In this document: positions 7,941-15,574 of the stretch, in pieces
Layout: each line of letters starts with the position of its first letter
How positions within the stretch are numbered: position 1 is the stretch's first letter
Source: Streptomyces ardesiacus
GTDB lineage: Bacteria; Actinomycetota; Actinomycetes; Streptomycetales; Streptomycetaceae
Direction: 5' to 3'
Assembly: GCF_003112575.1 (NCBI RefSeq)
Contig: NZ_BEWC01000001.1
Location: 930,001 to 994,000, forward strand
DNA length: 64,000 nucleotides
Translations under genes and position numbers: made by a program
The notes under the pieces: generated by a model
Seen by the model: the letters and a program-made list of their open reading frames with translations, nothing else
Told to the model about the DNA's origin: nothing
The model's database searches: none

Positions 7941-8146
7941 TCACGCCGCGTTCGCGTCCCCACCGGCCAGGAACGGGCGCAGCGGCCTGAGCAGGGTGCT
8001 CGGCCGGTGCAGCGGGATGATGCGGCCGCAGTCCTCGATGAGCCGCAGTCCTCGATGACGTGGGCGGTGAGATCGTCGGTGACCGGGCGGAGCCGGCGTT
8101 CCAGCGCGGCACCGACGGGCCGGGCGCCCCACGCCGGCGTCGGCAC
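7941..8146 (-). pseudogene. Frameshifted C-terminal fragment of an alpha/beta hydrolase
   Basis: Reading the minus strand, one frame gives ARPVGAALERRLRPVTDDLT and then AHVIEDCG, and a second frame continues LIEDCGRIIPLHRPSTLLRP to a stop at 7941-7943. Joined, this is the usual end of an alpha/beta hydrolase of the epoxide-hydrolase/haloalkane-dehalogenase type, where the catalytic His normally stands in EDCGHI. Here it reads EDCGRI, so the His is also lost. The frame change is explained exactly by a 17-bp tandem duplication at 8025-8058. The N-terminal part of the gene is missing. Confidence 0.75.
8025..8058. repeat. 17-bp perfect tandem duplication
   Basis: The unit gccgcagtcctcgatga occurs twice without a gap. 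Because 17 is not a multiple of three it shifts the frame of the hydrolase fragment it lies in. Confidence 0.95.
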
Positions 8147-8164
8147 CGTCAGGCGGGTGGTGGA

Positions 8165-9445
8165 TCACTCGTCGTCGGACGGAGCGGGCTGCAGGGCGAT
8201 GGCGACGAGATCGTCGGTCAGGGCGGGGGCCCAGCGGGCGACGTCCTGCTCGAGGAAGGTGACGAGTTCGGTGGGGGAGACCCCGTCGGTGTGGGCGCAG
8301 TGGGCCTGGAGTCGTTCCCGTAGCGGGTAAAACGTTCCGGCGCTGTCACGTGCCTCGGTGACCCCGTCGGAGTAGGCGAGGAGGATGTCGCCGGGGTCCA
8401 GGGGGTGCGTCACGGTGCGTGGGGGAGAGGTCAGCAGGTCGCCCATGCCCAGCGGCAGGCTGTGGTCCATCTCCACGACGGACGCCGTGCCGTGCCGGAC
8501 GGTGAGCAGGGGCTGATGGCCCCGGTCCAGGATGCGCACGGTGCGCGCGTCCGCGGAGAATTCGAGCAGGACGGCCGTGGCGAAGACCTCGTCCGCCGGC
8601 GCCGGTGCCTTCCCGGGGGCGTACGCGGGCCGGCCGCCCCCCATCGGCTCCGCCGGAGGGTTGTCGCGGTCCAGTTGGAGGGCCACGTCGATCCGCTCGG
8701 CCACCTGGTCCAGCGACGGTTGGAGCAGCGCCGCCTCCTGGAACGAGGAGATCACCGTGGCCACGGTCTGTGTCGCGCTGATGCCCTTGCCCTTGACGTC
8801 CCCGACGATCACCCGGATGCCGAACGGCGTCGGGCGGACGCTGTAGAGGTCTCCGCCGATGAGGGCCTCGTCGTCGGCCGCCCGGTAGAAGCCGGCCAGG
8901 CGCAACGGGCCGATCCGGGCGGGCAGCGGGCGCAGCAGGGCCAGTTGCACGGCCTCGGCGACCGCCTGCACGCGGCGGAAACGGCTCTCGATCCGTTGGC
9001 GCACCACGCACAGCGAGGTGGAGAGCACCGTGATCGTGGCCAGGACGGTCAGGGCCGCGATGGTCATCGGACCGACGTAGTCCTCGAGCGTCTCGGTGAC
9101 CGCGAGCAGCACGCATCCGGCGGCGCCGACGGCGAGGACGCCGAGTGGCGGGTACGTGAAGAGGGCCAGCACCACCGAGGCCGTCAGCAGCGCGCCGAAG
9201 AAGTAGCGCGGCGGTGTCACTTGGTCGAGCACCATGGTCGCCACGACGAGGGCGGGCGGGACCCAGCGAAGCCATCGCGGCGGCCAGGGATGCCGCTCGT
9301 CCCGCTGCCTGTGCTCCGCGGCGGCCCGCCCGGCACCCACACTGTCACCCCGTTTCGCACGGCCCCGGTCCGAGGCCTCGCTGAGCATCATGCACGAATC
9401 GGTACGCAACGGACGGCAGCAACCCGCTGTGGCTGGCATGTTCAC
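8165..9445 (-). CDS. Membrane-anchored PP2C/SpoIIE-type serine phosphatase (about 426 aa)
   Basis: Residues about 55-130 contain several hydrophobic segments (PALVVATMVLDQV, then FFGALLTASVVLALFTYPPLGVLAVGAAG and a further helix). The rest is a SpoIIE/RsbU-type phosphatase domain with metal-binding motifs GGDLYSV, GDVKGKGISA and ILLAYSDGVTEARD. Such proteins dephosphorylate anti-anti-sigma factors and thereby activate alternative sigma factors. Here the sensor part is the membrane region; no PAS or GAF domain is seen. The start is uncertain: GTG at 9445 has no clear ribosome-binding site, and ATGs at 9391 and 9388 are alternatives. Neighbouring stress-type genes fit a general stress role, which is inference. 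Confidence 0.88.
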   Translation of the reverse strand: MNMPATAGCCRPLRTDSCMMLSEASDRGRAKRGDSVGAGRAAAEHRQRDERHPWPPRWLRWVPPALVVATMVLDQVTPPRYFFGALLTASVVLALFTYPPLGVLAVGAAGCVLLAVTETLEDYVGPMTIAALTVLATITVLSTSLCVVRQRIESRFRRVQAVAEAVQLALLRPLPARIGPLRLAGFYRAADDEALIGGDLYSVRPTPFGIRVIVGDVKGKGISATQTVATVISSFQEAALLQPSLDQVAERIDVALQLDRDNPPAEPMGGGRPAYAPGKAPAPADEVFATAVLLEFSADARTVRILDRGHQPLLTVRHGTASVVEMDHSLPLGMGDLLTSPPRTVTHPLDPGDILLAYSDGVTEARDSAGTFYPLRERLQAHCAHTDGVSPTELVTFLEQDVARWAPALTDDLVAIALQPAPSDDE

Positions 9446-9484
9446 GGCGGGCAGTGGGTTTGGTGGAGCGTTGGTGGGCGCGTC

Positions 9485-9694
9485 CTACGTCTTCGTCAGC
9501 GCTCCGCCCTTGTGCATGGCGACATGGCCGGTCTTGTCGCTCTTGAGCTCGTACTGCGGGTCGTCCTCGGAGCAGCGGCGCGTACGGCCCTTGAACTCCA
9601 CGTCGTGCGTGTGCTTGTCGACGACGACGCCTTCGACGTACCCGGCCTCGGAGTTCCAGCGCACATGGTCTCCCACGGAGAACTCGCTCGGCAT
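9485..9694 (-). CDS. DUF2945 / hypervirulence-associated Tudor-like protein (69 aa)
   Basis: The short protein begins MPSEFSVGDHVRWNSEAGYV and continues GVVVDKHTHDVEFKGRTRR and SEDDPQYELKSDKTGHVAMH, the compact beta-barrel pattern of the DUF2945/HVA1 Tudor-like family. The molecular role of the family is poorly known. The start at 9694 is fixed by an AGGAGG eight bases upstream on the minus strand; a longer frame to 9745 would lack a site. It stands alone between a phosphatase and a small membrane protein. Confidence 0.88.
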   Translation of the reverse strand: MPSEFSVGDHVRWNSEAGYVEGVVVDKHTHDVEFKGRTRRCSEDDPQYELKSDKTGHVAMHKGGALTKT

Positions 9695-9793
9695 GTGAGG
9701 TGCCTCCTCTTGGCTCCGGCCGGCGCGTTGTTCCTCGGCCGGCACGCCGACCGGCCCGGCGGGTGGGCCGGACCGGTCGGAGGTCTTCCATTG

Positions 9794-10192
9794 TCAGTGG
9801 TGGCCGTGCGGCCGCAGCCACTGCGGCCGGTGGGAGGCCGGACGGCGTTGCGCGGCCGGCTCGTGCGGGTCGCTCGTGCTGCCCCGGCCCTCCAGTCGGC
9901 CGGCCAGCGCGTCGCGTTCGGCGGCGGCCTGCCTGGCGGCCTCACGGTCCCCGCGGCGCTTGCGCCCGCGGTGGCGCGCCAGCACGGTCCCGGCCATGAG
10001 CATCCACATGCCCAGGCCGAAGATCAGCGTCAGGGCGATGCCGCCGAGGAACGCCCCGAGCGTACTGATCGTGAACGGCTGACTCCCCAGCAGTGTCACG
10101 GTGTAGTCCGGACCGCCGGACAGGTTGTACGCGATCAGCAGGCCTGCGAAGGCGGCGGCGCCCGCCATGAGCAGGAGACCCAGCACCAGCAT
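9794..10192 (-). CDS. Two-helix membrane protein with basic C-terminus (132 aa)
   Basis: Two hydrophobic segments are seen, residues about 2-25 (MLVLGLLLMAGAAAFAGLLI) and about 45-70 (STLGAFLGGIALTLIFGLGM), followed by a basic stretch (LARHRGRKRRGDREAARQAA) and a His/Pro-rich tail. The layout resembles LapA-like (DUF1049) proteins, but I cannot confirm this. The ATG at 10192 is preferred because GAGG lies eight bases upstream; GTG at 10201 would fall on top of that site. Function unknown. Confidence 0.75.
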   Translation of the reverse strand: MLVLGLLLMAGAAAFAGLLIAYNLSGGPDYTVTLLGSQPFTISTLGAFLGGIALTLIFGLGMWMLMAGTVLARHRGRKRRGDREAARQAAAERDALAGRLEGRGSTSDPHEPAAQRRPASHRPQWLRPHGHH

Positions 10193-10453
10193 GTTTCTCA
10201 CCTCGTCGCACGTGGATGTCCTCCACCCGGGTCACCATGAGGAATGGCGCAAAACGCGCAACCTGGACATGTGTGGCTGCCCGACGCGCCGTCGCCGGTC
10301 CCCCCAGTCCCCCCGGCCGCCCCTTGCCGTCGGCGTCTGCGGGCCCCGGCCTGCGGACCAGCGACGACGGCCTTCTACCCTGGTCGCCGAGTGCCGCCCC
10401 GAGCCGGCCGACCCGCCCGCCCCCCCCGAACCCCCGCAGAAGGAGCCTCGCCC

Positions 10454-11086
10454 GTGGATCTGCGAGCCACCCTCGCCGCCCACCGTCTCGTCGCCATCGT
10501 GCGCGGCGACGACGCCGACGCCGCGCTGCGCACCGTACTGACCCTTGCCGAGGAGGGTCTGGAGCTCATCGAGGTGTCCCTGACCGGCAAGGACGCGCTC
10601 CAGGTCGTCGAACGGGCCAGAGCCGCCCTCGGGCCCGGCCGCCCCCTGGGCGCCGGCACGGTCCTCACCGCCGACGACGCACTGGCCGCCCACCGCGCCG
10701 GCGCCGACTTCGCGGTCACCCCGGGCCTGGGGGAGGGCGTCGTGGCCGCCCGCGAGCTGGGCATGCCCGTCCTGGCCGGCGTCATGACACCCACCGACGT
10801 CATCACCGCGCGCACCCTCGGTGCCGCCGCGCTGAAGATCTTCCCGGCGGCCCAGGCCGGCGGGCCCGCGTACGTCAAGGCGCTGCGCGGACCCTTCCCG
10901 CACGAGGTGTTCGTCCCCGTCGGCGGCGTCGACGAGGCGGCGGCCCGCGCCCACCTGGCGGCCGGTGCCACCGCCGTCGGGGTCGGCTCCCCGCTGATCG
11001 GTGACGCCGCCGACGGAGGCAGCCTCGACGCCCTCCGGGTCCGCGCCCGCGCCTTCCGCGCCGCCGTGGCGGAGGCCCGGCCGTGA
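10454..11086 (+). CDS. eda: 2-keto-3-deoxy-6-phosphogluconate aldolase (210 aa)
   Basis: A class I aldolase of the KDPG/KDPGal family. The N-terminus reads LVAIVRGDDAD, the general base Glu lies in ELIEVSL, the phosphate-binding glycine motif in PVGGV, and the Schiff-base Lys in AALKIFPA (about residue 121). It splits KDPG into pyruvate and glyceraldehyde-3-phosphate. The GTG start at 10454 has AAGGAG eight bases upstream; longer frames upstream lack support. Its stop overlaps the GTG of a sugar kinase by four bases, giving a two-gene operon for the last two steps of a 2-keto-3-deoxygluconate pathway. Length matches the family. The galactonate isomer cannot be excluded as substrate. Confidence 0.93.
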   Translation: MDLRATLAAHRLVAIVRGDDADAALRTVLTLAEEGLELIEVSLTGKDALQVVERARAALGPGRPLGAGTVLTADDALAAHRAGADFAVTPGLGEGVVAARELGMPVLAGVMTPTDVITARTLGAAALKIFPAAQAGGPAYVKALRGPFPHEVFVPVGGVDEAAARAHLAAGATAVGVGSPLIGDAADGGSLDALRVRARAFRAAVAEARP

Positions 11087-12132
11087 CCGGCGAGGGGGAC
11101 GGCTCCCCGCCCGGGCGCGACGGCGAGGCCCCGGGCACCGGCCCGCGGGCCGCCGGCCCCTGGCTGCCGGAGCGGGGGCCCGTGGTGTGCCTCGGGGAGA
11201 CCATGGCGGCCCTGGCCCCGGCGCCGCCCGCCTCGCTGGACGGCGCGGACTCCCTGCGCCTGTCGGTGGCCGGCGCCGAGTCGAACGTGGCCATGTACCT
11301 CGTCGACCTGGGTGTGCCCGCCTCCTGGCTCTCCGCGGTCGGCGACGACGCACTCGGCCGCCGGGTGCGGGCGGCCGTCGCCGGGGCGGGCGTGGACGTC
11401 TCGGGCGTGCGCACCGACCCGGCACGGCCGACCGGCCTGCTCCTGAAGGACCCGGGCGCCGCCGGGACCCGCGTGCACTACTACCGAGGGGGTTCGGCGG
11501 CCTCGGCGCTCGGCCCCGACGTCCTGGACGACGAACGGCTCCAAGGGGCCGCCCTCCTCCACCTGACCGGGGTGACCCCGGCCCTGTCCCCGTCCTGCCG
11601 GGCCCTGGTGGAACAGGCCCTGCACACCCCGCCGGCACGGCGCGCCCACGCCGTCAGCTTCGACGTCAACCACCGCCCCGCACTCTGGGCCCCGGGCGCG
11701 GCGGCCCAGGTGCTCCGGGACCTGGCCGACCGCGCCGACATCGTCTTCGTCGGCCTGGACGAGGCACAGGACCTGTGGGGCGCCGGACTGACCGAAGCGG
11801 ACGTCCGCGGGCTGCTGAGCCGCCCGCGCGTCCTCGTCGTCAAGGACGGCGGGCGGGGCGCCACCGCCTTCACGGAGCAGGGTGTGTGCGGCGTGCCCGC
11901 CCTGGCCACGGAGGTCGTCGAGCCGGTCGGCGCGGGCGACGCGTTCGCCGCCGGATTCCTCGCCGGTCTCCGGCGGGGCACGGACCTCTCCCGTGCGCTG
12001 CGCCTGGGGCACATCACCGCCGCCTCCGCGCTGAAGGTCGTGGGGGACCACGGGCCCCTGCCCGGACCGGACGCCGTCGAGGCCATGCTGGCCCTCGCCG
12101 GGCCGGACTGGCGTCGGGCGCGGATGCCGTAG
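11083..12132 (+). CDS. kdgK: PfkB-family sugar kinase, probable 2-keto-3-deoxygluconate kinase (349 aa)
   Basis: A ribokinase-fold kinase: N-terminal VVCLGETMAALAP, then AGAESNVAMYLVDLGV, and the C-terminal catalytic motif EPVGAGDAFAAGFLAGL with the base Asp. The first 30 residues are a Gly/Pro-rich extension not needed for the fold. It would phosphorylate 2-keto-3-deoxygluconate to KDPG, which the overlapping upstream aldolase cleaves; this pairing is the main evidence for the substrate, since PfkB kinases vary. GTGA overlap with the aldolase indicates translational coupling. Confidence 0.88.
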   Translation: MTGEGDGSPPGRDGEAPGTGPRAAGPWLPERGPVVCLGETMAALAPAPPASLDGADSLRLSVAGAESNVAMYLVDLGVPASWLSAVGDDALGRRVRAAVAGAGVDVSGVRTDPARPTGLLLKDPGAAGTRVHYYRGGSAASALGPDVLDDERLQGAALLHLTGVTPALSPSCRALVEQALHTPPARRAHAVSFDVNHRPALWAPGAAAQVLRDLADRADIVFVGLDEAQDLWGAGLTEADVRGLLSRPRVLVVKDGGRGATAFTEQGVCGVPALATEVVEPVGAGDAFAAGFLAGLRRGTDLSRALRLGHITAASALKVVGDHGPLPGPDAVEAMLALAGPDWRRARMP

Positions 12133-12181
12133 CGCGCTGGTCCGCCGGGCGGAGTGCGCCGTCGGCCCCGGACGGGCGCGG

Positions 12182-12607
12182 TCAGCAGGACCTGCTCGTG
12201 GCTCCGTCGACGACGAACCCGACGCCGATGCCGAGCATCCACGTGTCCTTCGCCAGGGCCGTTCCCTCCTGCGTCGGGCGCAGGCTGCCCTCCTCGCGCA
12301 TTCCCGGAGTGCGCAGGTACAGGCCCACCAGGCCGGCCGAGAAGGCGGTCAGACCGGCGCCCGCCAGAGCCGTCGGTACGACCGGCAGGAGCAGCGCCGT
12401 GCCGAGCGCGATCTCACCGGCGGAGAGCATGCGGAGGAAGGTGGCGGGCCGCAGTCGGCCGAGGAACGGATAGGTGTTCTTCGCCATTCCGTGCATCATG
12501 GCGGCGGTCTGCTCGTCGGCCCTCCGCTTGGCCAGACCCGAGTTGAGAATGAAGGCCCCGGTGGCCAGTCGCGGGGCGACGTGCCTGAGCTCGATGGGCA
12601 GACGCAT
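12182..12607 (-). CDS. DoxX-like membrane protein (141 aa)
   Basis: Four hydrophobic segments spread over 141 residues, with LATGAFILNSGLAKRRAD near the N-terminus and LSAGEIALGTALLLPVVPTA in the middle, typical of the DoxX/SURF4-like membrane family. Members occur in respiratory and redox-linked membrane complexes, but no role is certain here. The ATG at 12607 has TAGGAG upstream on the minus strand; longer frames to 12784 lack one. The gene is divergent from a quinone-oxidoreductase gene. Confidence 0.8.
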   Translation of the reverse strand: MRLPIELRHVAPRLATGAFILNSGLAKRRADEQTAAMMHGMAKNTYPFLGRLRPATFLRMLSAGEIALGTALLLPVVPTALAGAGLTAFSAGLVGLYLRTPGMREEGSLRPTQEGTALAKDTWMLGIGVGFVVDGATSRSC

Positions 12608-12807
12608 GGGAACTCCTAGCGGCGTTTCCGGAACACGGGGGAAGCACGTACGTGCGACGACACGAAGACGCGCCCACGCTACGGCGGGCGCGGGCCCTGC
12701 GCAGCGCGGGCGTCCGGGGGCTGCTCCGACCGGGGCACGGCGACCGGGGCACGGCGGCCGGGCGGTCCACCAGTGCGGCGGCACCGGGCGGTTCCTAGCA
12801 TGAGGGC

Positions 12808-13824
12808 ATGAACGGCACCGTCCCCGACATGATGCACGCGGCGTACATCGACGCCGTCGGACCGGCCGACGCCATCCGCTACGGCGAGCTTCCCGTGCCC
12901 CCGACGGGGCCCACGGACGTGCTCGTGCGGGTCCGGGCCGTCGCCGCCGACCCCGTGGACACCTTCGTGCGGTCCGGGGCGTACGCCACCCCGCTGCCCC
13001 TGCCCTTCGTCGTCGGCCGGGACCTGGTGGGCGAGGTGGCGGCGGCCGGCCCCGGCGCGGCCGGGTTCGCCCCCGGACAGCCGGTGTGGTGCAACAGCCT
13101 GGGGCACGCGGGCCGGCAGGGCTCCTTCGCCGAATACGCCACGGTCGCCGCCGACCGGCTCTACCCCGTTCCCGCCGGCATCGCCGCCGACCAACTCGTG
13201 GCCGCCGCGCACCCGGCGGCGTCGGCCTGGCTGGCGCTGTTCCGGCACGGCCGGCTGCGGGCGGGGGAGACCGTCTACGTCGGGGGCGGCGCAGGGAACG
13301 TGGGCGGTGCCGCCGTGGCCCTCGCCGCCCGGGCCGGCGCCCGCGTCGTCGCCACGGCCCGGGCCGAGGACGCCGCCGCGGTGCGCCGGCTGGGCGCGGC
13401 CGAGGTCCTCGACCACCGGTCGCCCGACCTCGGCGAGCAGGTGCGCCGGGCCGCTCCCGGTGGGTACGACGTGCACCTGGACACCTCCGGGCACGGGGTC
13501 CTCGCGGACGCGGTGGACCTGCTGGCCCACGGCGGGCGCCTGGTCGCGATGGTCGGACTCGGGCGGGAGGCCGCCGAACTGCCGCTCGGCCGGCTCTACA
13601 CGCGGGACGCGAGCATCGTGGGCTTCGCCATCAGCAACGCCTCGGTCGCCGACCTCGCCGATGCGGCCCGGGGCGTCGTCGGCGTCCTGCGGGACACGCC
13701 GTGGCGCCCGCGCATCGCGGGTCGCCTGCCGCTGTCGCGGGCGGCCGAGGCGCACCGCGGGCTGGAGTCCGGGGAGGTGCGGGGACGCCTCGTCCTCACG
13801 CCCGCGGCTGGGGACGGACGGTGA
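12808..13824 (+). CDS. Zinc-free MDR quinone oxidoreductase (338 aa)
   Basis: A medium-chain dehydrogenase/reductase of the zeta-crystallin type. The GroES-like N-terminal domain has FVVGRDLVGEVAAAGP, and the NADPH-binding Rossmann motif reads YVGGGAGNVGGAAVALAA near residue 155. The zinc ligands of alcohol dehydrogenases are absent. It would reduce quinones or enones using NADPH. A TAGCAT hexamer at 12796-12801 lies six bases before the ATG, so a leaderless transcript is likely; an internal MM pair at residues 8-9 is an alternative start. Its 3' end overlaps the end of the convergent thioesterase gene by 29 bases. Confidence 0.9.
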   Translation: MNGTVPDMMHAAYIDAVGPADAIRYGELPVPPTGPTDVLVRVRAVAADPVDTFVRSGAYATPLPLPFVVGRDLVGEVAAAGPGAAGFAPGQPVWCNSLGHAGRQGSFAEYATVAADRLYPVPAGIAADQLVAAAHPAASAWLALFRHGRLRAGETVYVGGGAGNVGGAAVALAARAGARVVATARAEDAAAVRRLGAAEVLDHRSPDLGEQVRRAAPGGYDVHLDTSGHGVLADAVDLLAHGGRLVAMVGLGREAAELPLGRLYTRDASIVGFAISNASVADLADAARGVVGVLRDTPWRPRIAGRLPLSRAAEAHRGLESGEVRGRLVLTPAAGDGR

Positions 13825-14605
13825 GCATCTGCTGGGCGTGGCCCACGGGGCCGTCCACGTCGTGCAGCACCGTGCTGGTGATGCCCTGGCCGGTGGGTCC
13901 GAAGACGACGGTGGTGTCCAGGCCGGTCCAGCGGCCCCGCGGCGCGCGGTGCAGGTGCAGGGTCAGATCGACGTTCGGGAACATCCACTCCCGGGGCGAC
14001 TGGCGCACGGCGATGCCGTTGGCCGTGTCGACCAGGGCGACGTAGGAGGCCAGCGGGCTCGCGGTCTCCCCGGCGACCAGGCCGAGTCCGGTGGAGACCC
14101 AGGCGGTGGTGCGGCCGGGGGAGGGCGGTGCGAGCGGGCGTACGTCCAGGGAAGCGATGTATCCGCCGGGCCACTCGGTCTCCATCGGCCAGCGGGCGAG
14201 CGTGTCCGGCGCCGTGAGCCGTTGCGCGCCCCCGCCGGCGACGGCGCTCGTGTCGCCGTCCGCCAGCAGCCAGGCCCGGGCCCGCGCCACCGACCGGTCC
14301 GCTATCAGCACCGTCGCCTCGACCAGCTCGATGGTGCGTCCCGGACGTACCGTCTCCACCCGTATCTCGCACTCGTCCAGCGCCGGGCGGCCCAGGATGT
14401 CGAAGCTGATCCGGCTCAGTGACATGTCCGCCGCGCCGGGACGGCCCGCGAGATGGCGGTCGACGGCGTGGACGATCAGACCCCCGAGCGGACTGAAGTG
14501 CTGCTCGTCCGCGCTCCACGCGCCGCCCGCGTGCGGGGTGGGCTTGTAGCGGTGCTCGTCGATCCGCTCGTAGTAGCTGTCCGGGGTCGCTGTGCTGGTG
14601 TTCAA
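13796..14605 (-). CDS. Acyl-CoA thioesterase-like protein (TesB type, about 269 aa)
   Basis: Two hotdog-like halves are visible, with HFSPLGGLIVHAVDRH and SRISFDILGRP in the first and SLDVRPLAPPSPGRTTAWVS in the second. This is the pattern of actinobacterial thioesterase-family proteins that hydrolyse or carry acyl-CoA. I choose a TTG start at 14605, because GGAGCAG lies eight bases upstream and the protein then begins NTSTATPDSYYERID; frames reaching 14851 have no such site and are low in complexity. The 3' end overlaps the convergent oxidoreductase gene. Confidence 0.78.
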   Translation of the reverse strand: MNTSTATPDSYYERIDEHRYKPTPHAGGAWSADEQHFSPLGGLIVHAVDRHLAGRPGAADMSLSRISFDILGRPALDECEIRVETVRPGRTIELVEATVLIADRSVARARAWLLADGDTSAVAGGGAQRLTAPDTLARWPMETEWPGGYIASLDVRPLAPPSPGRTTAWVSTGLGLVAGETASPLASYVALVDTANGIAVRQSPREWMFPNVDLTLHLHRAPRGRWTGLDTTVVFGPTGQGITSTVLHDVDGPVGHAQQMLTVRPQPRA

Positions 14606-14781
14606 CGGGGCTGCTCCTGGAACGACGGCGGTGCGGGGCGGCGCGGGCGGGCCGGGAGGGCGGCGCCGGGGCCGCGACCAGGATAGTTCGGCGGCGCATC
14701 GGGTCCGGCCCGAGTGGGGTGCCCCCGGCCGGGAACCCGGGCCACCGTCGAGGACCGCTGCCGACGAAGGAGTGAGGAGTC

Positions 14782-15123
14782 GTGGACGGCGACGAGCAGG
14801 ACGAGACCCGGGACGCGTTCCACGGGCTGGTGAACATGACACCGGCCGCACTGGACCGGTGGCTGGACAGCGACGAGTCCCGCGACGCCGGGCACCACCA
14901 GGACGGCGGCGAGTCCGTCGGGCACGCCTCCGGACGCCGGATCGTGGAGATCCTGCGGAAGAAGAAGGGCGACCTCTCCGACGAGGACTACGAGCACATG
15001 CGCAAGGTCGTCGGCTACGTCCGCCGGCACCTGGCCCAGCGCCCGTCCGGCGACGTCGAGGACACCCGGTGGCGGTACTCGCTCATGAACTGGGGCCACG
15101 ACCCCCTGGAGCGCCATGGCTGA
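14782..15123 (+). CDS. DUF3140 family protein (113 aa)
   Basis: A small, highly charged protein: FHGLVNMTPAALDRWLDSDE, then SGRRIVEILRKKKGDLSDED and YVRRHLAQRPSGDVEDTRWR, ending near LMNWGHDPLE. This is the pattern I know as DUF3140, an actinobacterial and fungal small protein sometimes placed with DNA-binding proteins; function is not established. A GTG start has GGAG just upstream (AAGGAGTGAGGAGTC). It overlaps the next gene by eight bases, so they form a pair. Confidence 0.85.
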   Translation: MDGDEQDETRDAFHGLVNMTPAALDRWLDSDESRDAGHHQDGGESVGHASGRRIVEILRKKKGDLSDEDYEHMRKVVGYVRRHLAQRPSGDVEDTRWRYSLMNWGHDPLERHG

Positions 15124-15547
15124 CGACGCGCACCGGCGCCCCGAGGGCGTGAGCGACGCGACGGTCGAGGCCCTCGGGTCCCTGTCCAAGGCCCTGGAGA
15201 CGACCGAGTGCGCCCGGGGCCACCTGTTCGCCTTCCACCAGTTCACCGGCTCGGCCGACTTCGAACTCGACCGGGCGGTCGAGCTGCTGCGGGCCGCCGG
15301 TCACGAGGACTGGGCGGAGCGCGTCCGCACGGAGATCCTGGGCCGCAACGTCATCCCGGGCCACTGGACGTTCCAGATCGTCGAGGCGTACGACCGGACG
15401 TACTACCAGGCCTTCCGGGACCTGGAGCGGGAGGCGGTGGCGCGTCTCGCCGGGGGCCGCCACCACCTGTACGAGGCGGAGCTGAAGGAGGCCCGCCGGA
15501 CGCGGAACCACCCGGACCACACCTCCCGCCCCGACGACCCCGACTGA
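15116..15547 (+). CDS. Conserved hypothetical protein (143 aa)
   Basis: No recognised domain. The protein is mostly helical by eye, with ATVEALGSLSKALETTECAR, a histidine-rich bit HLFAFHQFTG, and a central GRNVIPGHWTFQIVEAYDRT. The C-terminus is charged and proline-rich. It starts inside the last codons of the DUF3140 gene, which implies coupled expression and a shared process. Codon use is normal for the neighbourhood. Confidence 0.75.
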   Translation: MADDAHRRPEGVSDATVEALGSLSKALETTECARGHLFAFHQFTGSADFELDRAVELLRAAGHEDWAERVRTEILGRNVIPGHWTFQIVEAYDRTYYQAFRDLEREAVARLAGGRHHLYEAELKEARRTRNHPDHTSRPDDPD

Positions 15548-15574
15548 CCGCGCGCCCGCGGCCCCGCCCGGGGG

